Assembly: GCA_902495985.1 (NCBI GenBank)
Contig: CABUZF010000090.1
Coordinates: 1-5,648 of the forward strand
From: an uncultured Collinsella sp.
GTDB lineage: Bacteria; Actinomycetota; Coriobacteriia; Coriobacteriales; Coriobacteriaceae
Reading direction: 5' to 3'
Length of the DNA stretch: 5,648 nt
The notes beneath the pieces are model-generated. The model made no database searches. It was not told the origin of the DNA and saw only the letters and a list, made by a program, of their open reading frames with translations. Position numbers and translations under genes: made by a program. Of the stretch, positions 1 through 5,364 are shown in pieces; the stretch's first letter is position 1, and each line of letters opens with the position of its first letter.

Positions 1-822
1 CTGCTCAGCCAGATGGAGGGCTACTGCAATACCACCGGCTGCCTGCGCGAATACATGCTGCGCTACTTTGGCGACGAGGCCGCGGCCGAGCATGCGGCAG
101 CCGCCGCGGGCGGCACGGCAGACGACGCCGAGGGCTGCGGCAACTGCAGTAACTGTCTCACGCAGTTCGAGGTCGAGGACGTCACCGATATGGCCCGCGC
201 CGCTGTGCGCTATGTGGCCACGCGTCCCATGCGCTTTGGCAAGTCGCTGATCGCCGATGTGCTCCACGGCGGCAACACCGAGCGCATTCGCCAGATGCAT
301 CTGGACGAGGACCGCGGCTACGGTGAGCTGTCGAGCGAATCGGTCGGGCGCATCAAGGACATCATCGGCCAGCTGTGCGGCCGCGGTTATCTGGTCACCT
401 CGCAGGGGCAGTACCCGGTCGTGGGACTGGGTCCGCGTGCCGGCGAGGTCGAGGACGAGGCGTTTGCCTTTACCGTTAAGCGTCGCGCGTCCAAGCGCAA
501 GGCCTCGGCCCGCGCCCGCCGCGCCGTCGATCTGCTGCGTGAGGAGGCCGAGCTGGATCAGCGCCCGCGCGTGGGCGACGACGCCGAGCTGTTCGAGCGT
601 CTGCGCGCCCTCCGCAAGGAGATCTCGACGGAGCTGGAGATGGCGCCGTATATGGTCTTTTCCGACAAGGCCCTGCGCGGCCTGTGCCGCCTGCGTCCAC
701 AGACGCGCGACGAGCTGATCCAGGTCAACGGCATTGGCGAGAAAAAAGCCGACGCCTTTGGCGAGCAGTTTATGGCGGCGATTGAAGAGTTTGAGTCCGA
801 GCATGCGCGGGATGGAGCGTAA
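1..822 (+). CDS. recQ: ATP-dependent DNA helicase RecQ, C-terminal part (5' end outside window)
   Basis: This is the C-terminal part of a RecQ-family 3'-5' DNA helicase, which unwinds forks, D-loops and other recombination intermediates in DNA repair. The frame is open from base 1, so the Met at 13 is probably internal and the ATPase core lies upstream. Numbered from that Met, the zinc ligands are Cys10 and the CxxCxxC cluster Cys42, Cys45 and Cys48, with the RecQ-typical CLREYMLRYFGDE helix between them. A winged-helix RQC domain follows at about 52-150. A basic, Ala/Arg-rich linker (about 155-190) leads to an HRDC domain at about 194-262, with the LxxLRxEI-like start and a VNGIGEKKADAFG helix-hairpin-helix-like segment that ends it. 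The order zinc, RQC, HRDC is that of full-length bacterial RecQ, so only the left edge is missing. The regulator gene begins 2 bases after the stop, so the two are probably co-transcribed, though a functional link is unlikely. Confidence 0.93.
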   Translation: MLSQMEGYCNTTGCLREYMLRYFGDEAAAEHAAAAAGGTADDAEGCGNCSNCLTQFEVEDVTDMARAAVRYVATRPMRFGKSLIADVLHGGNTERIRQMHLDEDRGYGELSSESVGRIKDIIGQLCGRGYLVTSQGQYPVVGLGPRAGEVEDEAFAFTVKRRASKRKASARARRAVDLLREEAELDQRPRVGDDAELFERLRALRKEISTELEMAPYMVFSDKALRGLCRLRPQTRDELIQVNGIGEKKADAFGEQFMAAIEEFESEHARDGA

Positions 823-824
823 CG

Positions 825-1580
825 ATGGTAGCCGATAGCAAGACCGACCGTACTGACGTGCCTGCCGTGCCGCTGTACCAGCAGGTCATGGACGACCTAA
901 AGGGCGAGATCGCGCGCGGCGTGTACGCTGCCGGCTCGCGCATTCCTTCCGAGATGGAGCTCGCGAAGTCCTACGGCGTGGGGCGCGTCACCGTGCGCCG
1001 CGCCATCGAGGAGCTGTCGCGTGCGGGGTATCTCAACCGCCAGCAGGGGAGGGGCACCTTTGTGTGTGCGCCCAAGCTCAAGCGCAAGATTCGCCAGAAG
1101 GGTGACGTCCAGAGCTTTACTGAGGGTTGTGCTGCCAACGACATGGTGCCGGGTGCGCGTCTGGTGTCGCGCACGATGGTCGCGGCGACGCGCGAGGATG
1201 CGGCGTTCTTTGGCGTGGAGCCCGGCTGCGAGCTCATCGTGGTCGAGCGCGTGCGCACGGCAGATGGCGTGCCCGTTATGCTCGAGAACAACGCCTTTGT
1301 GCTCGCCGACCATCCCTATCTGCAGACGCTTGCCGACAAGGACCTCACGGACAATTCCATCTTTGCGCTCGTTGCCGAGCATTCGGGTCGCGCGCCGCTC
1401 AAGTCCGACCCCTGCACCGTGGAGATTGCGCTTGCCGATACTCAGACGGCCCCGCTGCTGGAGGTGCCGGTCGGCGAGCCGCTCTTCTATATGGAGGCCT
1501 ACTTTACCGACGCCGGCGGGCGCCCTCTACTGCTCGGCCGCCAAAAGATCGTGGGCTCGCGCTACGTCTTCGACATCTAA
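825..1580 (+). CDS. GntR/HutC-family transcriptional regulator with UTRA domain
   Basis: This is a 251-residue DNA-binding regulator. An N-terminal GntR winged helix-turn-helix occupies about residues 17-81, with the hallmark pattern PLYQQVMDDLKGEI, G(S)RIPSEMELAKSYGVGRVTVRRAIEEL and GYLNRQQGRGTFV. A UTRA ligand-binding domain follows at about 100-246 (ERVRTADGVPVMLENNAF, PLFYMEAYFTDAGGRPLLLGRQ). UTRA regulators usually sense small metabolites, often sugar phosphates, and mostly act as repressors released by ligand. Length is normal for the HutC subfamily. The ATG at 825 is supported by GGAG at 814-817, 7 bases upstream inside the end of recQ. The next gene is a SIS-domain sugar-phosphate enzyme, and two near-identical boxes lie between them, so that gene is the likely target; its own expression probably comes from recQ or further upstream. 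The ligand is inferred, not shown. Confidence 0.93.
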   Translation: MVADSKTDRTDVPAVPLYQQVMDDLKGEIARGVYAAGSRIPSEMELAKSYGVGRVTVRRAIEELSRAGYLNRQQGRGTFVCAPKLKRKIRQKGDVQSFTEGCAANDMVPGARLVSRTMVAATREDAAFFGVEPGCELIVVERVRTADGVPVMLENNAFVLADHPYLQTLADKDLTDNSIFALVAEHSGRAPLKSDPCTVEIALADTQTAPLLEVPVGEPLFYMEAYFTDAGGRPLLLGRQKIVGSRYVFDI

Positions 1581-1589
1581 CGTCCACAG

Positions 1590-1606
1590 ATAGAACAACA
1601 TAGAAC
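1590..1606 (+). promoter_or_regulatory. Candidate operator box A (paired direct half-sites)
   Basis: The 17-base box ATAGAACAACATAGAAC consists of two identical ATAGAAC half-sites whose starts are 10 bp apart, one helical turn. It lies just after the regulator's stop codon and matches box B at 16 of 17 positions, with starts 62 bp apart, close to six helical turns. Binding by the adjacent GntR-family protein is inferred from position. Most GntR operators are inverted rather than direct repeats, so the binding mode is uncertain. Confidence 0.5.
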
Positions 1607-1623
1607 AAATTTGCCGAGATGAC

Positions 1624-1652
1624 TTCACGGGCGTTGTTACACGTGTTATAAA
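1624..1652 (+). promoter_or_regulatory. Candidate promoter of the SIS-domain gene
   Basis: A -10-like TATAAA at 1647-1652 sits 17 bases after a weak -35-like TTCACG (1624-1629). Transcription would start near 1659, inside box B, leaving a leader of about 65 bases before the ATG at 1725. A repressor on box B would block initiation directly. The -35 match is only four of six, so this call rests mainly on the -10, the spacing and the position. Confidence 0.45.
1634..1651 (+). promoter_or_regulatory. Imperfect 18-bp palindrome in the promoter spacer
   Basis: The sequence TTGTTACACGTGTTATAA has a perfect 8-bp centre, ACACGTGT, and matches in 7 of 9 symmetric pairs overall. It fills the space between the candidate -35 and -10. 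A dimeric regulator, either the neighbouring GntR protein or another factor, could bind here. The stem is too weak to act as an RNA terminator. Confidence 0.35.
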
Positions 1653-1668
1653 TAGGACAACATAGAAC
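1652..1668 (+). promoter_or_regulatory. Candidate operator box B (paired direct half-sites)
   Basis: The sequence ATAGGACAACATAGAAC differs from box A by one base (G for A at 1656) and has the same 10-bp half-site spacing. It starts at the last base of the -10 element and covers the expected transcription start, the classic position for a repressor site. Boxes A and B would face the same side of the helix, which would allow cooperative binding or looping. Confidence 0.5.
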
Positions 1669-1724
1669 GACAGCAGGTACGAGCAGCCGTCGCCAAAAGC
1701 CGCCACACAAGGAGGAGCTTCAGC

Positions 1725-2693
1725 ATGAACGCACACGATCTGATTCAGGAAATTATCGAGCGCAAGGGTAAGGTCGAGAACGTCTTTTGGATTGCCTGCG
1801 GCGGTTCGATGATCGACCTCATGCCGGCTAACGAACTTCTCAAGCGCGAGGCCACCACGTTTACCTCGACGGTTTACACGGCGCGCGAGTTTTGCCTGAT
1901 GGCTCCCAAGAGTCTTGGCGAGAAGTCACTCGTCATCGCCTGCAGCCACAGCGGCAACACGCAGGAGGTCGTCGACGGCTGCGAGATGGCGTCGGCTGCC
2001 GGCGCGGAGGTCGTCGCCATGACCGACTGCGAGGGCTCCAAGATCGACAACGGCAAGTGGACCACCTGGGTCTATCCGTGGGGCGAAGGCGTGCCGCAGG
2101 CCGAGGTGCCGCAGGGCATCGGCGCTCTGATCGCAGCCGAGCTGCTCGACCAGCAGGAAGGCTACGAGGCGCTCGCCGACATGTACGAGGGCCTCAAGCA
2201 GATGGATGCGCTGCTGCCCGCCGCCCGCGAGAAGGTCAACACCGAGCTGGGCGCCCGCTTTGCCGAGCTCTGCCAGCAGCACAAGTTCTTCTATATCCTG
2301 GGCTCCGGCCCTAACTTTAGCCAGACCTACGCCATGGCCATCTGCTCGCTCATGGAGATGCAGTGGCAGCACTGCTGCTACATCCACTCCGGCGAGTATT
2401 TCCACGGTCCCTTCGAGGCCACCGAGCCCGGCGTGTTCTACTTTGTTCAGCTTGGCGCGGGCGAGTGCCGCCCCATGGAGGAGCGCGCTCTTGCGTTCCT
2501 CAACACGCACACCGATACAGTCATGGTGCTCGATGCGCTTGAGTACGGCGTGGGCGAAGTGCCCACCAGCGTGCGTTCGTTCCTGGAGCCGATCTTCTTC
2601 TACAACATGAGCTGCGAGCTGCGCGCCGCCCGCGGCAAGGTCTTCGACCACAGCCCCGAGGTTCGTCGCTACATGGGCATCGAACAGTACTAA
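1725..2693 (+). CDS. SIS-domain sugar isomerase/deglycase, FrlB-type (fructoselysine-6-phosphate deglycase-like)
   Basis: This 322-residue cytoplasmic protein has two SIS (sugar isomerase) domains, at about 15-140 and 178-310. The first carries the phosphosugar-binding motifs CGGSM (25-29) and SHSGNTQE (74-81); the second has a GSGPNF turn. From about 205 to the end it closely follows E. coli FrlB as I recall it: LME(M)xW, SGEYFHGPFEATEPGV, an ERALxF helix and a C-terminal DHSPEVRRYMGIEQY. FrlB and FraB relatives hydrolyse C6-phosphorylated Amadori compounds to glucose 6-phosphate and the free amino acid. The acid/base pair described for FraB, a Glu and a His 16 residues apart, corresponds here to Glu211 and His227. 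An AAGGAGG ribosome site at 1709-1715 fixes the start. The upstream GntR regulator fits substrate induction. No kinase or transporter is adjacent, so the substrate (fructoselysine-, glucoselysine- or another amine-sugar phosphate) is unresolved. Confidence 0.83.
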   Translation: MNAHDLIQEIIERKGKVENVFWIACGGSMIDLMPANELLKREATTFTSTVYTAREFCLMAPKSLGEKSLVIACSHSGNTQEVVDGCEMASAAGAEVVAMTDCEGSKIDNGKWTTWVYPWGEGVPQAEVPQGIGALIAAELLDQQEGYEALADMYEGLKQMDALLPAAREKVNTELGARFAELCQQHKFFYILGSGPNFSQTYAMAICSLMEMQWQHCCYIHSGEYFHGPFEATEPGVFYFVQLGAGECRPMEERALAFLNTHTDTVMVLDALEYGVGEVPTSVRSFLEPIFFYNMSCELRAARGKVFDHSPEVRRYMGIEQY

Positions 2694-2716
2694 TATACCG
2701 GGAATAACCTCTCACG

Positions 2717-2748
2717 ACGGGGTCTGCGCTGCGCGCGGGTCCCGTTTT
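2717..2748 (+). terminator. Intrinsic terminator of the SIS-domain gene
   Basis: Bases 2717-2745 can form a 13-bp stem (10 Watson-Crick and 3 G-T pairs) with a 3-base loop TGC. It runs straight into TTTT at 2745-2748. It starts 23 bases after the stop codon at 2693, the normal place for a terminator. The T-tract is short, so read-through into the inverted repeat beyond is possible. Confidence 0.75.
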
Positions 2749-2783
2749 GCGTTGCGGCGGCCGGATTCGTGTCTGCGCGAAAA

Positions 2784-2965
2784 CGAAGGTGAATACTTTT
2801 CCGCGAAGTGAACGACCTATTTTTGACCCCCGAAGCATCCACACTTTTTTGCGGCAAAACCGCAGGAAAAACTCGACGAAACCGCAGGAAACGGCGTCTG
2901 AAAAGTGTCGATGCTTCGGGGGCTCGTTTTTACTCGTTCACTTCGCGGAAAAGTATTCACCTTCG
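2784..2965. repeat. 182-bp long inverted-repeat (palindromic) intergenic element
   Basis: The outer arms 2784-2815 and 2934-2965 are perfect reverse complements over 32 bp, starting CGAAGGTGAATACTTTTCCG. Inside them lies an unpaired 11-by-11 segment (2816-2826 and 2923-2933). Then come inner arms 2827-2848 and 2901-2922, complementary at 21 of 22 positions (C2840/C2909 mismatch) with core CCCCCGAAGCATC. The central loop is 52 bases. All arms share one axis of symmetry, so DNA or RNA could fold as one hairpin of more than 50 bp. No protein-coding frame fits it. It lies between two convergent genes and resembles a MITE or a BIME/REP-type intergenic repeat, but only one copy is visible. On the + strand, the inner stem is followed by CTCGTTTTT (2923-2931) and could act as a backup terminator. 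Confidence 0.85.
2857..2891 (+). repeat. Direct repeat AAACCGCAGGAAA in the loop of the inverted-repeat element
   Basis: The 13-base sequence AAACCGCAGGAAA occurs exactly at 2857-2869 and again at 2879-2891, 22 bases apart. The first copy overlaps the right half of a small GCGG-CAAAA-CCGC hairpin (2851-2863). The repeats are inside the 52-base loop of the larger palindrome, so they belong to that element's internal architecture. Confidence 0.7.
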
Positions 2966-3055
2966 ATTCGCAAGGGCACTGCGTGAGTCAAAAAAGCGGG
3001 CCGCGCCGGGGATTTCCGGTGCGGCCCGCTTAGTATCGCGCTTAGATTCGCAAGG
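2961..3055 (+). repeat. 15-bp near-perfect direct repeats bracketing the dehydrogenase terminator
   Basis: CTTCGATTCGCAAGG (2961-2975) and CTTAGATTCGCAAGG (3041-3055) match at 14 of 15 positions and are exactly 80 bp apart. The first overlaps the right edge of the inverted-repeat element; the second lies just before the end of the leftward dehydrogenase gene. The terminator hairpin sits between them. The arrangement could be a footprint of duplication or insertion, but it could also be chance. Confidence 0.5.
2990..3031 (-). terminator. Intrinsic terminator of the leftward dehydrogenase gene
   Basis: Bases 2994-3031 form a stem of about 17 bp (core GCGGGCCGC paired with GCGGCCCGC, two G-T pairs) closed by a 4-base loop at 3011-3014. 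Read on the minus strand, the stem is followed by six T (complement of 2990-2995). The dehydrogenase stop codon is about 40 bases upstream in that direction. On the plus strand there is no T-run after the hairpin, so it acts in one direction. Confidence 0.9.
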
Positions 3056-3072
3056 TTGCGGCGATTGGCTGC

Positions 3073-4050
3073 TTACTTGCCGACGACGCCCTCGGCGTCC
3101 CACCAGTCGAGCTGGGCGATGTTGTCGCGGATGTGCTGGCAGCTCTTGTGGAAGCCCTCGAGCTCATACTCGGAAAGGTCGAGCGTGTAGACCTCCTCGA
3201 CGCCCTCGGCACCGATCACGCACGGCAGGGAAGTAAAGATGCCCTCCTCACCATATTGGCCGGTCATGAGCGTGGAGGCGGAAAGCACGGCGTGCTCGTT
3301 GTGCAGCACGGCGGCGCAGACGCGCGCGGCGGAGTTGGCGACGGCGTACTCGGTGCACTGCTTGCCCTGGTAGGTTACGTAGCCGCCCTTGCGCGCGAGC
3401 TCCTCAATCTCCATGTGGTCGAAGGCATACTTGTCGGGGTTCTCGGCCTGAAGTTCGTTGAGGCTCTTGCCGGCGATGGTCGCGGCCTTAAAGGCAGCCA
3501 GCTGGCTAAAGCCGTGCTCGCCGATCATGTAGGCGTCGATGGACTTGGGGCTCACGCCGACCTTCTTGGAGATCTCGGTGCGCAGGCGGGCGGAATTCAG
3601 GCCGCAGCCCGAGCCGATGATCTTCTTGGGATCGTAGCCGGTCAGATGCCACAGCTCGGTGCATACGACGTCACAGGGGTTGGAGATGCTTACGAAGATG
3701 CCGTCGAAGCCGGCGTCGACGATGCGCTTGGCAAAGGTGCGGGCGGCGTCGGTGGTAAAGAACAGCTCGCCGTCGCGGTTGCCGGCGGCCAGCGCGACCT
3801 TGCCGGCGGCGTTGACGATGACGTCGCAGCAGGCCAGCTCCTCGTAGTGGTCGTAGCAGTTGACGATCTTGGTGTTATACGGGACAAACGAAAGGGAGTC
3901 GCGCAGGTCCTGAACCTCGGACGTCACCTTGGCCTCGTTGATATCGCACAGGTACAGCTCGTCGGCAATGCCCTGCATAAGCAGGCTGTTGGCGACATGT
4001 GCTCCTACGTGGCCCTGGCCGATCACACCGATCTTACGCGTCTGGTACAT
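3073..4050 (-). CDS. ldh: NAD-dependent L-2-hydroxyacid dehydrogenase (L-lactate / L-2-hydroxyisocaproate dehydrogenase type)
   Basis: This is a 325-residue cytoplasmic oxidoreductase of the LDH/MDH superfamily, reducing a 2-oxoacid to the L-2-hydroxyacid with NADH. From the chosen Met: GxGxxG at Gly11, Gly13 and Gly16; Asp36 at the end of the second strand, the usual NAD rather than NADP choice; substrate-loop Arg92; SNPCD with Asp127; substrate-binding Arg155 in LNSAR; catalytic His179 in GEHG. The long, Ala-rich substrate loop (AAGKVALAAGNRDGE) and EELARKGGY resemble Lactobacillus L-2-hydroxyisocaproate dehydrogenase more than classical LDH, so branched or aromatic 2-oxoacids are possible substrates. 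The start at 4050 is preferred over the upstream Met at 4089 because GGAAGGA (complement of 4058-4064) lies 7 bases before it, the NAD fold begins at residue 6, and the candidate -10 overlaps the 4089 codon. It is transcribed alone, divergently from metA. Confidence 0.88.
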   Translation of the reverse strand: MYQTRKIGVIGQGHVGAHVANSLLMQGIADELYLCDINEAKVTSEVQDLRDSLSFVPYNTKIVNCYDHYEELACCDVIVNAAGKVALAAGNRDGELFFTTDAARTFAKRIVDAGFDGIFVSISNPCDVVCTELWHLTGYDPKKIIGSGCGLNSARLRTEISKKVGVSPKSIDAYMIGEHGFSQLAAFKAATIAGKSLNELQAENPDKYAFDHMEIEELARKGGYVTYQGKQCTEYAVANSAARVCAAVLHNEHAVLSASTLMTGQYGEEGIFTSLPCVIGAEGVEEVYTLDLSEYELEGFHKSCQHIRDNIAQLDWWDAEGVVGK

Positions 4051-4087
4051 ATATGTATCCTTCCGGCCGAGTTTTTCGCGTCGAACC

Positions 4088-4116
4088 ATTGTAGCGTCCT
4101 GCTGTCACTTTGCTAG
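4088..4116 (-). promoter_or_regulatory. Candidate promoter of the dehydrogenase gene
   Basis: On the minus strand a -10-like TACAAT (complement of 4088-4093, five of six matches) is preceded, after 17 bases, by a weak -35-like CTAGCA (complement of 4111-4116). Transcription would start near 4081, giving a leader of about 30 bases before the ATG at 4050. The weak -35 keeps this tentative. Confidence 0.35.
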
Positions 4117-4137
4117 GCTAAAGCGAAGCAGATTTTT
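4108..4137 (+). other. Terminator-like hairpin in the divergent intergenic region
   Basis: CTTTGCT (4108-4114) pairs with AGCGAAG (4122-4128), a 7-bp stem with one G-T pair and a 7-base loop, followed by CAGA and five T (4133-4137). On the plus strand this could be a weak terminator or attenuator ahead of metA, if metA transcription starts upstream of 4100. No good promoter was seen there. The same bases overlap the -35 region of the candidate dehydrogenase promoter, so the symmetry may have another role or none. Confidence 0.25.
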
Positions 4138-4261
4138 GGGACATGCCTTAATCTCTACTTTTGGAGTGATTTGGGCCGTTGACGGCATCGCTGGGCGATG
4201 TGCTCGCGCGGATAGGGCTGCTCGTTGTACCATAGCTGCAACTGACTCGTAAGGAGCATCC

Positions 4262-5188
4262 ATGCCCATTCGCATTCCCGACGCCCTCCCTGCCGCTGCG
4301 CAGCTCGAGAGCGAGAACATCTTTGTCATGACCGAGTACCGCGCGCTGCACCAGGACATCCGTCCGCTGCGCGTGCTCATCCTCAACCTCATGCCCACCA
4401 AAATCGCCACCGAGACGCAAATCATGCGCAAGCTCTCCAACACGCCGCTGCAGGTGGAGGTGGACCTGCTGCGCACCAAGACGCACGAGGCCACGCACGT
4501 GAGCGCCGGCCACCTGGAGACGTTCTACCGCACGTTCGACGACATCCGCGACATCCACTACGACGGCCTGATCATCACGGGCGCGCCGGTGGAGCAGATG
4601 CCGTTCGAGGAGGTCGACTACTGGCCCGAGCTCTGCCAGATCATGGATTGGTCCACCACGCACGTGCACTCTACGCTGCACATTTGTTGGGGCGCACAGG
4701 CGGGCCTGTATCACCACTACGGTATTCAGAAGCACGACCTGCCGGCAAAGGCGAGCGGCGTGTTCGAGCATTATCTGGTGAAGCCGCAAAGCCCGCTGGT
4801 TCGCGGCTTTGACGACCGTTTCTATGCCGTGCATTCGCGCAACACCGATGTGCGCCGCGAGGACGTGGAGGCCGAGCCGCAGCTTGAGGTCGTGGCCGTA
4901 TCCGACGAGGTGGGCCTGTACATCGTCAAGTCGACCGACAGCCGTCGCTTCTTTGTATTTGGTCACCCCGAGTACGATACCGACACGTTGCGTCTGGAGT
5001 ACGAGCGCGACGTTAAGCGCGGGCTCAACCCTCAGGTGCCGGCGCATTACTTCCCGAACGACGACCCCACCGCCGAGCCGCGCAACGTCTGGCGCAGCCA
5101 GGCTCAGCTGTTTTACACCAACTGGCTCAACTACTACGTCTACCAGACCACGCCCTACGACCTGGCCCGCGCCGGCGAGGAGCGCTAG
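4262..5188 (+). CDS. metA: Homoserine O-acyltransferase MetA (predicted O-acetyltransferase)
   Basis: This 308-residue enzyme acylates L-homoserine on its side-chain oxygen, the first committed step of methionine synthesis. It is collinear with E. coli MetA (309 residues) from MPIR(I/V)PD(A/E)LPA to NWLNYYVYQ(T/I)TPYDL with no obvious gaps. The catalytic residues are present at the E. coli numbers: Cys142 in HICWGAQAG, and His235 and Glu237 in FGHPEYD. Position 111 is Glu (TGAPVEQMPF), where E. coli has Gly. In this family Glu111 is reported to favour acetyl-CoA and Gly111 succinyl-CoA, so the product is probably O-acetylhomoserine despite the common 'succinyltransferase' name. AAGGAG at 4251-4256, 5 bases before the ATG, supports the start. 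No convincing promoter or methionine riboswitch was found in the 211 bases upstream. It appears to be a single-gene unit. Confidence 0.96.
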   Translation: MPIRIPDALPAAAQLESENIFVMTEYRALHQDIRPLRVLILNLMPTKIATETQIMRKLSNTPLQVEVDLLRTKTHEATHVSAGHLETFYRTFDDIRDIHYDGLIITGAPVEQMPFEEVDYWPELCQIMDWSTTHVHSTLHICWGAQAGLYHHYGIQKHDLPAKASGVFEHYLVKPQSPLVRGFDDRFYAVHSRNTDVRREDVEAEPQLEVVAVSDEVGLYIVKSTDSRRFFVFGHPEYDTDTLRLEYERDVKRGLNPQVPAHYFPNDDPTAEPRNVWRSQAQLFYTNWLNYYVYQTTPYDLARAGEER

Positions 5189-5232
5189 GCTGCGGCTGTG
5201 GCTGCTGCCGTGACGTGACGAGTGAGGATATC

Positions 5233-5305
5233 CGGACACACGAGCGTGGATTATCGGACACACGAGCGTGGATTTTCGGACGTTTACAAATCGAGCGTGG
5301 ATAAT
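5233..5305 (+). repeat. Tandem GAGCGTGGAT repeats downstream of metA
   Basis: Two adjacent 22-bp units (5233-5254 and 5255-5276) differ by one base. Each starts CGGACACACGAGCGTGGATT. A third, altered unit (5277-5305) keeps CGGAC at its start and CGAGCGTGGATAAT at its end, with a different middle. The CGAGCGTGGAT cores begin at 5241, 5263 and 5292. A fourth copy of the core lies inverted at 5346-5356 as the right arm of the downstream hairpin. Direct adjacency without spacers rules out a CRISPR array. Function is unknown. Confidence 0.8.
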
Positions 5306-5364
5306 CTCCCATTTTTGTCCGAGGAACGGGCTCAAAGCGGGAGATTATCCACGCTCATTTATTT
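5293..5364 (+). terminator. Perfect 18-bp inverted repeat, possible metA terminator
   Basis: GAGCGTGGATAATCTCCC (5293-5310) is the exact reverse complement of 5339-5356, with a 28-base loop. The right arm is followed by ATTTATTT (5357-5364). Lying about 105 bases after the metA stop, with no better terminator between, it may end metA transcripts. The loop is long, and the left arm is the third copy of the tandem repeat, so it may primarily be part of a repeat element rather than a dedicated terminator. Confidence 0.5.

Noticed and set aside
1926..2651. 241-codon open frame on the - strand opposite the SIS-domain gene
   Set aside because: Antisense to a well-supported gene and rich in Leu/Ala/His/Gly with no domain.
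3133..4116. Long open frame on the + strand opposite the dehydrogenase
   Set aside because: It is antisense to a gene with intact catalytic motifs, has low-complexity Gly/Ala/Val/Leu composition and no recognisable domain. Open antisense frames are expected in GC-rich coding DNA.
4051..4261. SAM riboswitch or clear promoter upstream of metA
   Set aside because: No SAM-I or SAM-II-like conserved core was seen. TTGACG at 4179-4184 resembles a -35, but no -10 lies at 16-18 bases from it.
5233..5305. Possible CRISPR array
   Set aside because: The two best units are directly adjacent with no spacer between them, and no cas gene is present.
4148..5335. 395-codon open frame on the - strand opposite metA
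   Set aside because: metA is unmistakable on the other strand. This frame starts in the downstream repeats (giving repeated IHAR peptides) and its composition is that of an antisense shadow.
5297..5353. DnaA-box-like TTATCCAC sequences in the repeat cluster
   Set aside because: TTATCCACG (minus strand at 5297-5305, plus strand at 5345-5353) ends in G where the DnaA box has A, the other copies deviate more, and there is no dnaA/dnaN context or AT-rich unwinding region.
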